Positions 24,500 through 35,589 of a DNA stretch of 64,000 bases are shown piece by piece. The notes under the pieces are model-generated. The model worked only from the letters and a program-made list of their open reading frames with translations. It was not told where the DNA came from and made no database searches. The DNA is taken from positions 14,498,863 to 14,562,862 of the forward strand of contig JAJEKV010000036.1 of assembly GCA_021234155.1 (NCBI GenBank), given 5' to 3'. The first letter of the stretch is position 1. Each line of letters opens with the position of its first letter. Both the position numbers and the translations under genes were made by a program. Origin of the DNA: Isoetes taiwanensis (taxonomy: Eukaryota; Streptophyta; Lycopodiopsida; Isoetales; Isoetaceae).

Positions 24500-27400
24500 T
24501 AGGATACCCTCGACTTGCCGTGATACCGCTTACTCAATCTTCGATTGCACAGAAAGCCGGGGCATGGTGGGGGGGGTTGCCTGCTACTACCGAACGGCCT
24601 TGGCACAGTCAATCTCCTTGTTCAAGGCGCACAAGCACAACCAAGACTGTGGGTGCGTGTAAAAAACTTCAGAAAGGCACCCTCTTTGTGGCGGGCCCGC
24701 TACTTTCCACATGCGTAAAGCAACTTCTATCACATCCACTTTCGGATGTGGATAGGTTGGACCCCTATGTCGATCGATATGATGACATACAACAACATAA
24801 GCAGCTTGGAAAGTGTCATACTCCTTGGAGACTTCAATGCGCCAAGACCGGGTAGAACAACCCATGAGATTTGATCCCTTGACCGATGATATATTGGTAC
24901 CGCGTCCCCGCAGAAGGAGCTTGGCCACGGACATCGATGACAATCGTCACGCAGCGCCATGGTAGACATTGCTTTTGCTCGTGGGTATCTTTGACCTCGT
25001 AACTGCAATGGATCGCACGCTGGTCGCCCACCCGCTAAAGAGCACTTTTAGACAGAAAAACCGTGGGGAGGATCTAGTGTGGTGGACTATGTGCTGGTGC
25101 CCGGCGCAGATATGCATGTCATCAAGCACTTCCGTGTGGGAACAACTAATAGGGATGAAGAGATCGACCTTCACCACTTACCACTTTACTTGAAGTTGGT
25201 TTGGCGAGGTTGTCGCGAACCGCCCGGTGCAACAACTCCTCACATGCCTCGGCCGGCGATTGGATTATGAACATGCGAGGGGCTTATGCCCGGATGCTTA
25301 TAGATGACCCGGTATAAATTTTGCAATATCCTACACTAGAGCAAATGACGTGCCGGTGACCGATGTGCTTAGGACTCGCTGGCGAGAGGTGCTTTGGGAT
25401 AAGCCGCCCTACGGACCTCCGGGAACACAACCTTCCCACGTAATCAATGGTTTGATGCGAGAGTGCAAGGAACACGCAGACCACGCTTTACGCCCACATG
25501 CGGTCCGACAAGATGCAGCGTCTTCCTTAAAGCTAAGAAAGCCGTGTATATTGCAACAAGATCAAAGGGAAATGTTTTACCTCACGAACGTCACCCCGGA
25601 CCTTCCGCAAAGGGTTCTTAGAAAGCCGCACAGCCCACGGGGAACATCACTCCCGAAAGCATGGAGGCAATACTTGCAACAATTATACGACCCTCATGGT
25701 GCACATGCAAAGATTACCCCCGCAAGAAGGCCCAAAGGCCGGAAATCACGATTCGACGCGGAAACAAGGCTTATAGCGCCTTGCCAATGGGAAAGCCCCA
25801 AACCCGATGGTATGCGTGCAAAATTGCTTAAGTGGGCGGGGTCATCCATAGTACCCGATCTTGATCGCCTTGTTCAACAAGGCATTACAAGAAGGCTTCC
25901 CGGCCAAAGGACCAATAGCGAAGTTGTTCCCATCTATAAGGCGGGTGACCCACACCGCCACCCAATACCGCAACAATCATGGTCGGCCGGTGTTTGCAAA
26001 ACCGCTTTTTGGGATTCTCGGCGGCCAGCTTGATCCAGGCCGGCGGCGGTAGAGAGGTGCGGCCCTCACCCGCATGATTCAACCCCTAAGACACTCAACC
26101 ATTGACCACATCTTCACGCTATAACTTCACGTTGAAGACAAAGCAGAACCGCCGATCTATATTGTTGCTTCATGGATTTTGGCGAAGGCATTTGACATTG
26201 TGCCTCGAAAAAACTATGGGCAATATTAAGATAACTGGGAGTTCCCGTGATTTGCGTAATCACGGTGTACATGGTTGCGGCGCACAAGCCAACCATTTGA
26301 TAGTAGTATTGGGGTTCTCGGGGATGCCCTCTTCCCAACATTGTTTGGGCTTTACATTGATCAATTGGAGAGGCGGCTTGGTCGATAATGGGGCTTAATT
26401 TAAGCTCATCTTCTCTACTAGATCATCGGGCGCTTAATATATGCCGATGATGTAGACCTCCTAGCTACATACCAGCAGACATGCAACGACATCTCGATGC
26501 CCTCGACACATTCATCGCCAAGCGACCGATATGTCGGCCAACCCGCCAAGACTAAGGTGGTTTTCATATCATCCTCACGTCGAGGATCCCCTCCTTCGCC
26601 ATCGAGGGGCGTAATGTGGAAGTAGCATCCACATACAAATATTTGGGAGTGGAGTTTTCTTCTACTATGCCTTTGGGACATATCCATACTGCTACGAAAG
26701 TGACCAGGGTCGGAAGGCACTATATGCAATGCAAAACAATAGTCATAGAGCGAGAGTTGTATGATTGGGCCCATCGATCCACCCCTGTTCAAGGTCTTAG
26801 TGGAGCATGTCCTTTTATATGGGGTTGAAGTGTGGGGCCCAAGAGTATCCCTCGCTACTTGAATGACTTGGGCGCAAAAGTAAAAGCCTTTTGGTACGAG
26901 CACTAGGTGAAGTCCACAAATCCCATATCAAATTCTCTACTTGGAGACATGATTCTTGCTGTACCCTTTGATCGCCACATTGTCTATTGTCTATTTTCGA
27001 AGATGGTCAATATGGACGATGCTTGTCTTCCTAAACTAGCTTATATCATGGCAATAGGGCATGCCAGTCTCAAGGCCTCGCTTGGAGGGAAAAGAGAGCT
27101 CAATGGTTGGCTAGATGGAATGTGCGTGAGCACAAGTGCATACATGTGCAAACAGGCGATCGTCATAGCTTGATCCCATATTGGAACGAGGCCCGCAATG
27201 CTACCCGGCATCTAAAAAGCGCGGACTCATTGCCTCCATTCGCATTGAGGGCACATCATCTTCAATTGAGACAGATGATGGATTGGTGAGCCACGCCAGG
27301 GACAAAGCTCATCAATGCGGCCAAATGGGAGTCATTGAGGATGAATCTCATACCCTTCAAAAGTTGCCCAAAGATATGATCAACCGACGCCGCTTATGCC

Positions 27401-27732
27401 GAAGTTGGTCGCCTGCCACCGCTACATGTGACATTGAGCAAAGCATCCATACGGGTGCCGAGATCATACCTTCTCGAGGTTATGGACATGCGGATCAGCT
27501 ATGTCCTCGGGCACACACTTGACATGTATATATACATTTATTTCATGATGATGTATACTTGTACGCTTTGACAAAAAGATTCTTATTATCGCCACGTTTT
27601 TCCCTCTAAAACCCTTCAAGCGCAGGTTTTTAACCCGCATGAATAAGTTTGTTGCGCCCTTTTCCTCGATCCCATAGGCCGATTGGTCTCAGTGGACGAT
27701 AAAAAATCATTCTTATTCTTATTCTTATTAAA
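24500..27732 (+). mobile_element. LINE copy B: 5'-truncated, heavily decayed
   Basis: It begins inside the endonuclease (WWGGLPATTERPWHSQSP, 24,563-24,616; VILLGDFNA near 24,820-24,845). RT follows: KPDGMRAKLLKW near 25,805, NSEVVPIYKAGDPH near 25,915, a KAFDIVPR-like motif A near 26,190, and IYADDVDLLA at about 26,436-26,465. Near 27,330 a GVIEDESHT segment corresponds to the zinc-finger region. The 3' end has GATCCCATAGG, GGTCTCAGTGGACGATAAAA and a (TTCTTA)n tail at 27,711-27,732. Frames change many times, so the copy is inactive. It belongs to the same family as copies C, D and the fragment at 1-2,160, and is related to but distinct from copy A. Confidence 0.85.
27711..27732 (+). repeat. 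(TTCTTA)n tail of LINE B
   Basis: A hexamer repeat terminates copy B immediately after the conserved GTGGACGATAAAA block. Confidence 0.8.
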
Positions 27733-28526
27733 GAATACTCCAACTTAAACATTGAATAGATGGACAACAAGAAGGAGATTGTTCAACATCTATGCCATTA
27801 CAGAAACAATAGAGTATGACATGTATGGAGTGCACAACAACTCCAAATACATTAAATGATAGCATGTACATTTGCACCGTTACAGAAATATTAAAGTTTG
27901 AGATGCATGAGGTGCACAGCAAGAGCATTACTTCACATTAACAATTCTCCCACAGTTTCATGTTCCATAAACACAGGCACACAAGAAGTTCAAATATTAC
28001 TTCGCATTAACAACTCTCACACAACTTGTTGTTGCGCTTCAAAGGAACTGCACAATAAACCATTGCAAATCTGCCATCACAGACGAGTTTGATCCCATGC
28101 ACGTGCTCAAACATGCCAATGACAAAGCAGATTCCCTATGTTATCTAGTTCTTTCATTTTTTTTCTTTCAAACTTTATGTAGCAAAGAAGAACATACCGT
28201 TGCTGAGAAATTAGCACTCATGCTCCATCTCGTCATTCAGATATGTAAACTCCATAGCATTCAAATCAACTAGTTCAACTCCATACCGGCATATAGTTTG
28301 CAATAAGAATAGACACAAAACCTTACAACAGACACTTCGTAGATTTATTACCTGCCTCCACAGTGACCTTCATTCCCACATTTTCTCCATTTGCATGAAT
28401 GTCACAAGAAGAAAATCTGGCATAAGATCACTGTCATTTATCAGTAAAAAGTTAATGGAAATGAAAAAAGTTCTGGACTACCTCGAGGGTGCCGTTACTG
28501 AAGCTTAAGGTTGTTATGTGGCTAGA
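27733..28526. other. No gene recognised
   Basis: Non-coding, AT-rich. Loosely repeated phrases (CATTACAGAAA..AAT at about 27,795 and 27,880; TTCACATTAACAA and TTCGCATTAACAA near 27,933 and 28,000) suggest a decayed local duplication. Confidence 0.35.
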
Positions 28527-28633
28527 CTTCCTTATTAGGCCCTCCAGCTGACGTGGCATCATATCTGCCCATTGAATGCTTGAATTGGAGGGCCAGATTT
28601 GATGCACGTCAGAAGGGGGGCCGAATAAGGAAG
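28527..28633. repeat. 107-bp fold-back element with arms of about 40 bp
   Basis: The left arm (28,527-28,567) begins CTTCCTTATTAGGCCCTCC. The reverse complement of the right arm (28,594-28,633) begins CTTCCTTATTCGGCCCCCC. Both continue with CTGACGTG and reach ATATCTG or AAATCTG. The loop is about 26 bp. It could be a MITE or a hairpin transcript precursor. No clear target-site duplication is visible. Confidence 0.75.
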
Positions 28634-29469
28634 GTGCCCCCATAGGCCGAAGTCCTTCTACAAGTGCCCTCCACTACTGGAAGTTCTGGGGCCACATGAC
28701 AGAACTAGGGTCTTAGTAAAAAACTTTCCTCACAATTTTCTGTGGCGCGACAAAACTGCAAACGATGCTCTGTGAGGCATCTGCACTCCTCACACCATTT
28801 CTATGCGTTTGCTCAACCTACTGTACAATTCAAAGAAACACTGGAAAGGACTGAAACGAGATGCATGTGCCTATAAAAAAAACCTAATCCTGCACCCATC
28901 TTCCTGTAAACTGCACCAGGGGAATGCCTGCGGAGGAACCCTAATCTATGGCTACGGCGCCACCGCCATAGCCGTCTCCATGTCCTCAGCGCCACCGTCT
29001 CTACGCGCTACTTCACTGCCACAAAACTCGACCACAAACAGAGACAAATTCCCATAGCTCCACTCGACCATGCAAACGCCAAAACTCATTTACTGACATC
29101 AGCAATATATGCTTTTGCCATATGAATACCCCCTTAAACCATCCCAAACCATATGTAATGTCTGACCCCTTTTACAATTGCAGAAGATAATCAGTGCATC
29201 ATCAAACATAGAATAAACTACTCTATTATTGGTTATCTATAATTGGAGGAGATCAAGGGATAAGATGATGCTAATCTTAGTCTAGTGTATTATAGGATTC
29301 TAGAGCCATGCACTGGACAGTCAGATGGCGTCATAGTCTTGTATCACGACAACCAACGGTAGCCAAATCATCTATTAACTCACGTTTGACCTCAATCGTT
29401 AGATTCGGAGAAGTTTCCAATCTCATTTGTTCAATTAGCATATCTCAACAATATTCAATCAACCCACCT
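28634..29469. other. No gene recognised
   Basis: A plus-strand frame (28,803-29,057) has coding-like GC around 28,920-29,010 but no recognisable domain, and it is mirrored by a minus-strand frame. Nothing else is seen. Confidence 0.3.
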
Positions 29470-30852
29470 CTTCAAGGGTTTGCCCTGCCGCCCACACCCC
29501 AGAAGATATGCAGTACCACCTGGATGCCCTGCACACATTTTGTCGCTACGCATTACGTCAATCCGCCAAGACCAGGGTGGTTCTCATATCCTCTTCACGC
29601 CACCCCATGCCTCCCTCGCACTCACATATCGGGACAAACCGTGGGCGCCACCACCTACAAGTACCTAGGGGTGGAGTTCCTCCTCCGGCCTCGGGCTGAG
29701 GCCTATCCGCTAATGTGACAAAGCAGTCGAAAGCTTTATGCAATGCAACAATGTACCAATACCGTGCGTAGCTATATGATTGGGGCCATCAACATCATCC
29801 GTTCTAATCGGGTCGAACCCGGCCCTTCAGACGGGTCGAGGTTTAGGGGTCCGGCCGCCTTTTGACGACCGAATGACTTGGAGCAAAAGTGCGTGCATTT
29901 TTGGCACTCCGCACTTGGGTGAAACCTTCACCCTATCGACTTCTCGCGCAGAAATCGATTCTTGCCGCCACGGCAGCCCTTGATGATAGACATTATCGCC
30001 TATTTTCGTAAAGTGGTTACTATGGTGATGCTCGGCCCCGCGACTGGCTTTTACACCGTGGGCCATGAGTCCGCTGCTTAGGGCCCGCTGGAGGGGTAAG
30101 AGAGATCGGTTCGCCAGATGGAACGCGGTAGAGCAGACGATGCGCATACCGGGCAGCCGTCCGATCGCGGATGTAAAACGGAGTACCTAGATGCTTGTTT
30201 CCTTGGCAAGCTCGACCCCATTGCTCTGAGCAAGGTCAAAATGGCCCATTACAAGGAGCACATCAACCCCGAAGTTAGCCCTGGGGCCACAACACTGCGG
30301 TTCCCAAATGCCTCAAAAAGCTTGTGCTCATTGCCTCCATTCGCGACAGTGCCCACCATCTTCGCGATCGGATCGGCAGTGGATTGGGAGCCCCGCCAGA
30401 CGCTCGGCTGGCTGTCCAAACCGCCGCTGAGGATGAGTCTCACACTTTCCAGAGTTGCCCACCGTCACCGATTCGCCGATACGCCCCCTTAGTACCTACT
30501 GACGTGCCCTTTGCATTTGCCGATGAACACACCGCCAAGATGCGTGCCCGGGGTCATACATCCAGAGGTACTGACCGCTGAGGTCACCTTTTGCCCCCAC
30601 GGGCCGTCATTCACCGACTAGGCACTACGGGGGTGGTGCATGATCAGATATATTGGGATGTTTCTCAGATTTTATATGATTAGACGCTTTGTCGTAAGGG
30701 GATTGTCGCTTACCAGTTTTTCCTCGAAAACCCTTCGGGCGGGGGTTTTAATCCGGCAAGAACCGGGCTTGTCGCGTTTTAGATTGGGTCCCATAGAATC
30801 GACGGTCTCCGTGGACGATAAAAGTAACTTCCTTCCTTCCTTCCTTCCTTTG
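29470..30852 (+). mobile_element. LINE copy C: 3' third only, GC-rich
   Basis: The copy starts in the RT thumb. HLDALHTF (about 29,515) and SAKTRVVLISSSR (about 29,560) match copy B near 26,490-26,580. AEDESHTFQSCP (about 30,424-30,460) is the zinc-finger-like segment. The 3' end (GGGTCCCATAG, GGTCTCCGTGGACGATAAAA) is nearly the same as in copy B, but the tail is (TTCC)n at 30,829-30,851. GC is much higher than in the neighbourhood and CpGs are retained, which suggests a younger insertion than B. Frames are broken. Confidence 0.82.
30829..30851 (+). repeat. (TTCC)n tail of LINE C
   Basis: Six CCTT/TTCC tetramers follow the conserved GACGATAAAAGTAA terminus of copy C. Confidence 0.85.
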
Positions 30853-31650
30853 GGCAACCCAAAAGGAGAGATGTCTATTTACTGCCCTTTTAACTAAGCT
30901 TCCTTCTCCCTTATACTGTAATATCTCATATGCATGACAAAAGAATTGAATGTGGCTAAACAAAGTTTTGCAATCACATGCGATAAGTAACAACTCTCCC
31001 GACATCTTTGTCATGTTGACACCATTAATAACACCCTTAACATAAGAACCAGCTTTGCAATCACATGCCAAAACTAACAACTCTTCCAATATCTTTGTGT
31101 CATGTTCACATCAGGATAACACCCCTTTAACAGGAGAATACACACCTTTCGGTTCATTTCACATCACAATAACACCTTTCAGATGGGAGAAGACACAATA
31201 AGCCAAAGCTCTGTGAGACAGAACAAATATCTACTAGAACTTCAAAGTACAGGACGCGCACAATGTCGGGAAAACGAACAGGAAACGGTAGCTGGCAAGA
31301 CGCGCAAACGAGAGGGCTTTTTGCAGCAAGGTCAGAAAAGGCATGTCTTCTCTAGGGGGCGAAATTTCGGTCATCTTTGAAGATCTGCCTGGTAGTGCAA
31401 GTGGAAGGATACCATGAATGGCAAGGTCCAAGAGGTGTTTGTTTGTGGATTAATTGCGAGAAAGGTCCAACATAGAGCATATAGAATAGTGAGAGTATGT
31501 AGAAATACAAAGGTGGTATATTGGTGGACCAAAAGGAGGAGTGTGTCTTAATCCATTTTTTTCTTGAGAAAGAAGGCCTGCTGGCAATAACGTGTTTTAA
31601 GGTCTGGCTATGTCGGACATGGGCATGGTGGGCTCGTCCTGTTCCCAATG
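30853..31650. other. No gene recognised; local repeats
   Basis: TTGCAATCACATGC (about 30,968 and 31,055) and AACAACTCTTCC or AACAACTCTCCC phrases recur, so a unit of about 90 bp is loosely duplicated at 30,930-31,110. The short frames have no domain. Confidence 0.35.
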
Positions 31651-31799
31651 GATCGATACTGTGTCAAGCAACAACGGCAAAACGACAGTGACCGGGGCCA
31701 GATTCAAGCTTCTGTACCACCGGAAAAGGGCCTTGCAAATCCCGAAAGGCAGAAAAACAAAGCTTGAATCCGCGTCGGCTTGAAACGTCGGTGACCGTG

Positions 31800-32274
31800 A
31801 CATTCTACCACATCTGACGCACACGCGCTCCGCCGCATTCCACGCGTTATTCTTCCCCTCCGGTTGCCTTCTTTTAATTCTTCTTCTTCAATTGCCGCCA
31901 ACAGTTGGAGCTCCAATCCGGTCCTTTTCTTCCGTCTCCTTCTTTATTGCTCGAGGTAAGGCTTACACCTTCATCCTTTCTTCTCCAATCTGCCGTAGTT
32001 TCAATCATTAGCTTCTCCCACATGCCATTAATTTTTTCGCTCAGGAACTCCATCCCCCATACTGGGTCTTGCCCTATTCGCATATTTTTCTAAAGGAATT
32101 GGGTTTTCTCTTCCAAGAACTTGGTTTTCTATCTTGGGTCCCGCCCTAATTCATAAACGCAATCTTCTGGTGTTTAGATGTTGAGAGCAGAGATGTGTGA
32201 GGTAATGCTGAAGCTTTTAGTGCCCTAATTTGTGAGAAGTAAGTAGCCAATAAAGAAATGCAGCAGTTGGGGAG
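31800..32274 (+). promoter_or_regulatory. Probable 5' UTR, leader intron and promoter of the ALP1-like gene
   Basis: A pyrimidine-rich leader (31,850-31,945) ends at CTCGAG|GTAAGG, a good splice donor near 31,950. AAATGCAG at about 32,262 would be a matching acceptor 12 bases before the ATG, giving a leader intron of about 310 bp. This is an inference from splice consensus only. No clear TATA box is seen. Confidence 0.4.
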
Positions 32275-33657
32275 ATGAACGGATTAGACATAGATGTAAT
32301 GAGCAGGAGACAAGCAAGGAGTGGGAGGAAGAGGCAATTGATGAAGTTGTTGCTCTTGTTGATGGTTTACAGTGAACAGCAGAGGCAGGAGCAAGAGGAT
32401 ATAGAGCGCCAATGTTGGCTGGAATGGCAAAGGCTCGAAGACGAACACATGAGACGTGTGGAGGCCCTGATGGAATACCACAGGCATCTTCAAGATGAAT
32501 ATGAGGAGCTTGATGAGGTGGAACGGCGCAGGCTGAAGAGGGCAAGGCTTGCAGTTGCTGCAATGGGTGCTGCAATTGCTACACAACAAGGTGTGCAAAG
32601 AAGGTTATGGGTAAAGACAAGATCACAAGCATGGTGGGATAGGTGTAATCATCCAGGATTTCCTGACAGTGAATTTCATAAAGCCTTTCGAATGACGAGG
32701 AGTACATTTGAGTTACTGTGTGATCAATTGGGTATGGCTGTAGCCAAAGAAGACACAATGCTGAGGGCAGCCATCCCTGTTAGGCAAAGAGTAGCAGTAT
32801 GCATATGGAGATTAGCAACTGGTGAACCATTGAGGCTAGTTTCTAAGAGGTTTGGCCTTGGCATATCAACTTGCCATAAACTTGTTCTGGAGGTATGTGC
32901 TGCTATCAATGATGTGCTTCTAACAAAATATGTGCAATGGCCATCAGAAGAACATCTGCAAAATATTATGAGAGAATTTGAAAGCATTTGTGGCATTTCA
33001 AATGTGGTTGGTACAATGTACACCACACATATCCCCATCATTGCCCCTAAGATAAATGTTGCTGCCTATTTCAATAAAAGGCATACAGAAAGAAATCAGA
33101 AAACATCTTATTCAATTACCTTGCAAGGTGTTGTGGATACGCGAGGGGTGTTCACTGATTTATGTATAGGATATCCTGGATCCATGTCTGATGATAAAAT
33201 TCTAGAAAATTCTAAGTTGTATAGGAGTGCACTTAGGGGGGCCATGAATGGCATGCTGGTAATTGGGGGTCCAGGCTATCCTCTTCTGGATTGGCTTCTT
33301 GTGCCTTATGTGCAACACAATCTTACATGGGCACAGCATGCATTTAATGAGAAGGCAACAGATGTCCTGGCTATTGCAAGGGGGGCATTCAGTCGTCTGA
33401 AAGGCAGGTGGCGTTTTCTGCAGAAGCGCACTGAAGTGAAGTTGCAAGAGCTTCCAGCAGTTCTTGGTGCTTGTTGTGTTCTCCATAATATTTGTGAGCA
33501 ACAGAATGAAGGATTTGATCCTGATCTGGCTTACGAAGCTATGGATGATATGATGTATTCAGAAAACACTTTAGTATCACCATCTGCCCTGCAGACAAGA
33601 GACGCCATTGCACATAACCTGCTCCATAATGTCGGTGTTGGAGCTGGGTTCTTATAA
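32275..33657 (+). CDS. ALP1/HARBI1-like domesticated PIF/Harbinger transposase
   Basis: An uninterrupted 460-residue protein. Residues 1-105 are charged and probably helical (EQQRQEQEDIERQ). From about 108 (KTRSQAWWDRC) the nuclease-derived part follows with PVRQRVAVCIWRLATGEPL, an HTH-like LVSKRFGLGISTCHKLV, YFNKRHTERNQKTSYSI, CIGYPGSMSDDKI and FSRLKGRW, ending GVGAGFL. In active Harbinger nucleases the acid residues sit in DGTHI, GDxGYP and VERAFG. Here those positions read YTTHI (Tyr249), GGPGYP (Gly332) and ARGAFS (Arg369), so the protein should not cut DNA. This matches the plant ALP1-like group, conserved as host genes; Arabidopsis ALP1 antagonises Polycomb silencing. No terminal inverted repeats flank it and the frame is clean, so I read it as a host gene. 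The exact ALP1-like subgroup is not certain. Confidence 0.9.
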   Translation: MNGLDIDVMSRRQARSGRKRQLMKLLLLLMVYSEQQRQEQEDIERQCWLEWQRLEDEHMRRVEALMEYHRHLQDEYEELDEVERRRLKRARLAVAAMGAAIATQQGVQRRLWVKTRSQAWWDRCNHPGFPDSEFHKAFRMTRSTFELLCDQLGMAVAKEDTMLRAAIPVRQRVAVCIWRLATGEPLRLVSKRFGLGISTCHKLVLEVCAAINDVLLTKYVQWPSEEHLQNIMREFESICGISNVVGTMYTTHIPIIAPKINVAAYFNKRHTERNQKTSYSITLQGVVDTRGVFTDLCIGYPGSMSDDKILENSKLYRSALRGAMNGMLVIGGPGYPLLDWLLVPYVQHNLTWAQHAFNEKATDVLAIARGAFSRLKGRWRFLQKRTEVKLQELPAVLGACCVLHNICEQQNEGFDPDLAYEAMDDMMYSENTLVSPSALQTRDAIAHNLLHNVGVGAGFL

Positions 33658-34663
33658 TGTGGCATGGGCCTTTATCTTTAGTGTTCTCTATGCTGTTTTG
33701 TAAAAAGAGATAAATGACTGCGTAGATAAAGCAAATTTAGATTGTCATCTTAACCCAGATATCTGGATCAAGTTATCTGCACTGCCATTGACTGAGCAGA
33801 TTGTGGACAGATTGCAAGGGCATATTTTAAACAGCTCTTGCATTAAACTCATATGACCGCCCCATTCCATTTGTCTTCAATATATCCAATCTTCGACCAT
33901 TACTTATGCAGTTCCTCTTGGGGATCTCAAGGCAAAAGCATTGTATCACTTTAAATTCCTTTTCAGTTCAAGGATTGTTGAAACACTTACTATTCGTAGT
34001 AATAATACAACGCCTTGTTCTTGCACGGAATATTGTTTCATTGTATTCTTGCAGTTTTCTGTTTATCTGAATCTGGAAACAGAAGTAGTTGCATGAGATC
34101 AGTGATAAGATTTAGGCAATGTTGTGAGTATATTATATATAGAATTGTTTATATCGGGTACAAAATTCGAATTTGAAGGTGGCTAAATCTTTAGGATTGA
34201 ATTTTGACTTTTACAATTATAGCCTATTGCTTTGACAGACTATGAAATTATAAATAGCAATTTGGATCCTAGTGGAGCATTCCTAATATTGAGTACACCA
34301 TTGTCTTGATCCATGAAAACTCAAGTCGCAATTTGGATCAATTATAGTGTAAGTCTTGGAGTTGGATCCCGCCCTAGATTGAAAGGCTCAGGGTTTATTT
34401 CCACGATCGGACAGCCCAAGTTTGATCCACGATCGAACGTTTAACCCCTACTTTTTACACTTTTTTTTGCCTTTCCCCTCTTTGGTGTCATTCAACTCTT
34501 ACCTTTTTTACCACCTTTTCCCCTTTGTTTCTTTTATGATCTGTTAGCTACGATAGCATCGCAAAGGGAATCCAACCACTATAATCTGAGAGGAAGAGAT
34601 GATGCTAAGCAAGATTGACTTGAGAGGAAAAGACGATGTTCATCCCTTCTTGAAAGGAGGGAG
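33658..34663. other. 3' flank of the ALP1-like gene; no further gene
   Basis: The first few hundred bases probably hold the 3' UTR. The phrase ATATTGAGTACACCATTGTC at about 34,288 recurs near 36,297. A CCACGATCG block occurs twice (34,401 and 34,427). No coding domain is recognised. Confidence 0.35.
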
Positions 34664-34716
34664 TAATGGCTGAGAGTGGGCCATTTCGGGTTATAATGGC
34701 CCACTCTCGGCCATTA
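34664..34716. repeat. Perfect-but-one 22-bp inverted repeat with 9-base loop
   Basis: The arms at 34,664-34,685 and 34,695-34,716 pair with one mismatch. Each arm contains TGGGCC or its complement GGCCCA, the TCP-type site II element of plant promoters. Confidence 0.9.
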
Positions 34717-34733
34717 CCCGACATAAAATTTCG

Positions 34734-34911
34734 TCCGCCACGTATGCGGTGGCGTGGCGGAGGTATAAAAAGTTTATTTTTCGTCATGTCGCGAACCCTT
34801 TTTCCCGCTATCGCCGGTCCGGTGATGGCGTCGCGGTTCTCAAGCACCGGCTCGCCTATGGCGCTGCCTTTTTGGCGGCTACCGCCTTGAATCTGTTGTT
34901 GCTACTTTCGA
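34734..34911 (+). promoter_or_regulatory. Promoter-like module with TATA box and downstream splice donor
   Basis: A second short inverted repeat (TCCGCCACG...CGTGGCGGA, 34,734-34,762) is followed directly by GGTATAAAAAG (about 34,763), a good plant TATA box. Downstream GC-rich sequence contains a short frame starting near 34,785 (MSRTLFPA..., stop near 34,888) and then CGAC|GTAAGTTT at about 34,910, a strong donor. I infer the 5' end of a transcript running to the right. Its product is not recognised and no later exon could be assigned. Confidence 0.4.
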
Positions 34912-35249
34912 CGTAAGTTTGGCTTTTCTTGAGAGGTTTTTCGATTTTGGGATCTCCGATTATGGCGCTTGTTGCTTTCTTGTCAGGTGATGCGTTTTAA
35001 TCTTCTGCTGCTGTTTCATTACGAAGTTTGGCGTCTATAGAGAGGTTTTCTTGCATATTCTTGATAAAAGTTGTTGCATGCAAGTTTTAACTTGCTTTTT
35101 GCTTGTTTAGCATCTTTAACAAGTGTTTCGACGCGCGGATCTTCAAAATGGTAAGCATGCATGTTGTAATATTAGATTATTTTTGCAATATTCTAACACT
35201 GTTTTGTCTTTTTCTTGCATGTTTCTTTGATTTTGATTTCTGGAATGAA

Positions 35250-35460
35250 GATCATTGATCTCAATCTCTTGTACTTCAGAACTTTTGAATGCACTTTTGA
35301 ACTTTTGATCTCGATCTCTTGTACTTCAGAACTTTTGTATTACTATGGAAAAATTTGTATTGTCTAAGGAAAAACTTGTATGGAAAAACTTGTATTGTCT
35401 AAGAAAAAACTTGTATGGAAAAACTTCTATTATCTAAGGAAAGACTAGGCTATTATTATT
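35250..35460. repeat. Short interspersed direct repeats
   Basis: CTCTTGTACTTCAGAACTTTTG occurs at about 35,267 and 35,318. An AAAAACTTGTATGG / TTGTATTGTCTAAG pair recurs several times between 35,345 and 35,445. This is a degenerate local tandem array. Confidence 0.65.
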
Positions 35461-35589
35461 TATGGTTTATAATGGCAGTCTGAAAAACAATGAAATTGCA
35501 TGGTCTTGAGCTTTACGGTTTTGGAAGTGGCATTCTACCTTGGTTTTGTGCATTTCAGGAGCCACAGAAAAGAGCCCATGGGCTCATAT

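Noticed and set aside
32724-33501. Minus-strand frames of about 100 codons opposite the ALP1-like gene
   Set aside because: They overlap a well-supported plus-strand protein and have no domain of their own.
32275-33657. Active Harbinger transposon
   Set aside because: The catalytic acids are missing, no terminal inverted repeats are seen, and the frame is intact in a decayed neighbourhood, so a host gene is more likely.
34666-34890. 74-codon frame across the hairpin and TATA box
   Set aside because: It starts upstream of the TATA box, so it cannot be the translated part of that transcript; only the short frame from about 34,785 could be.
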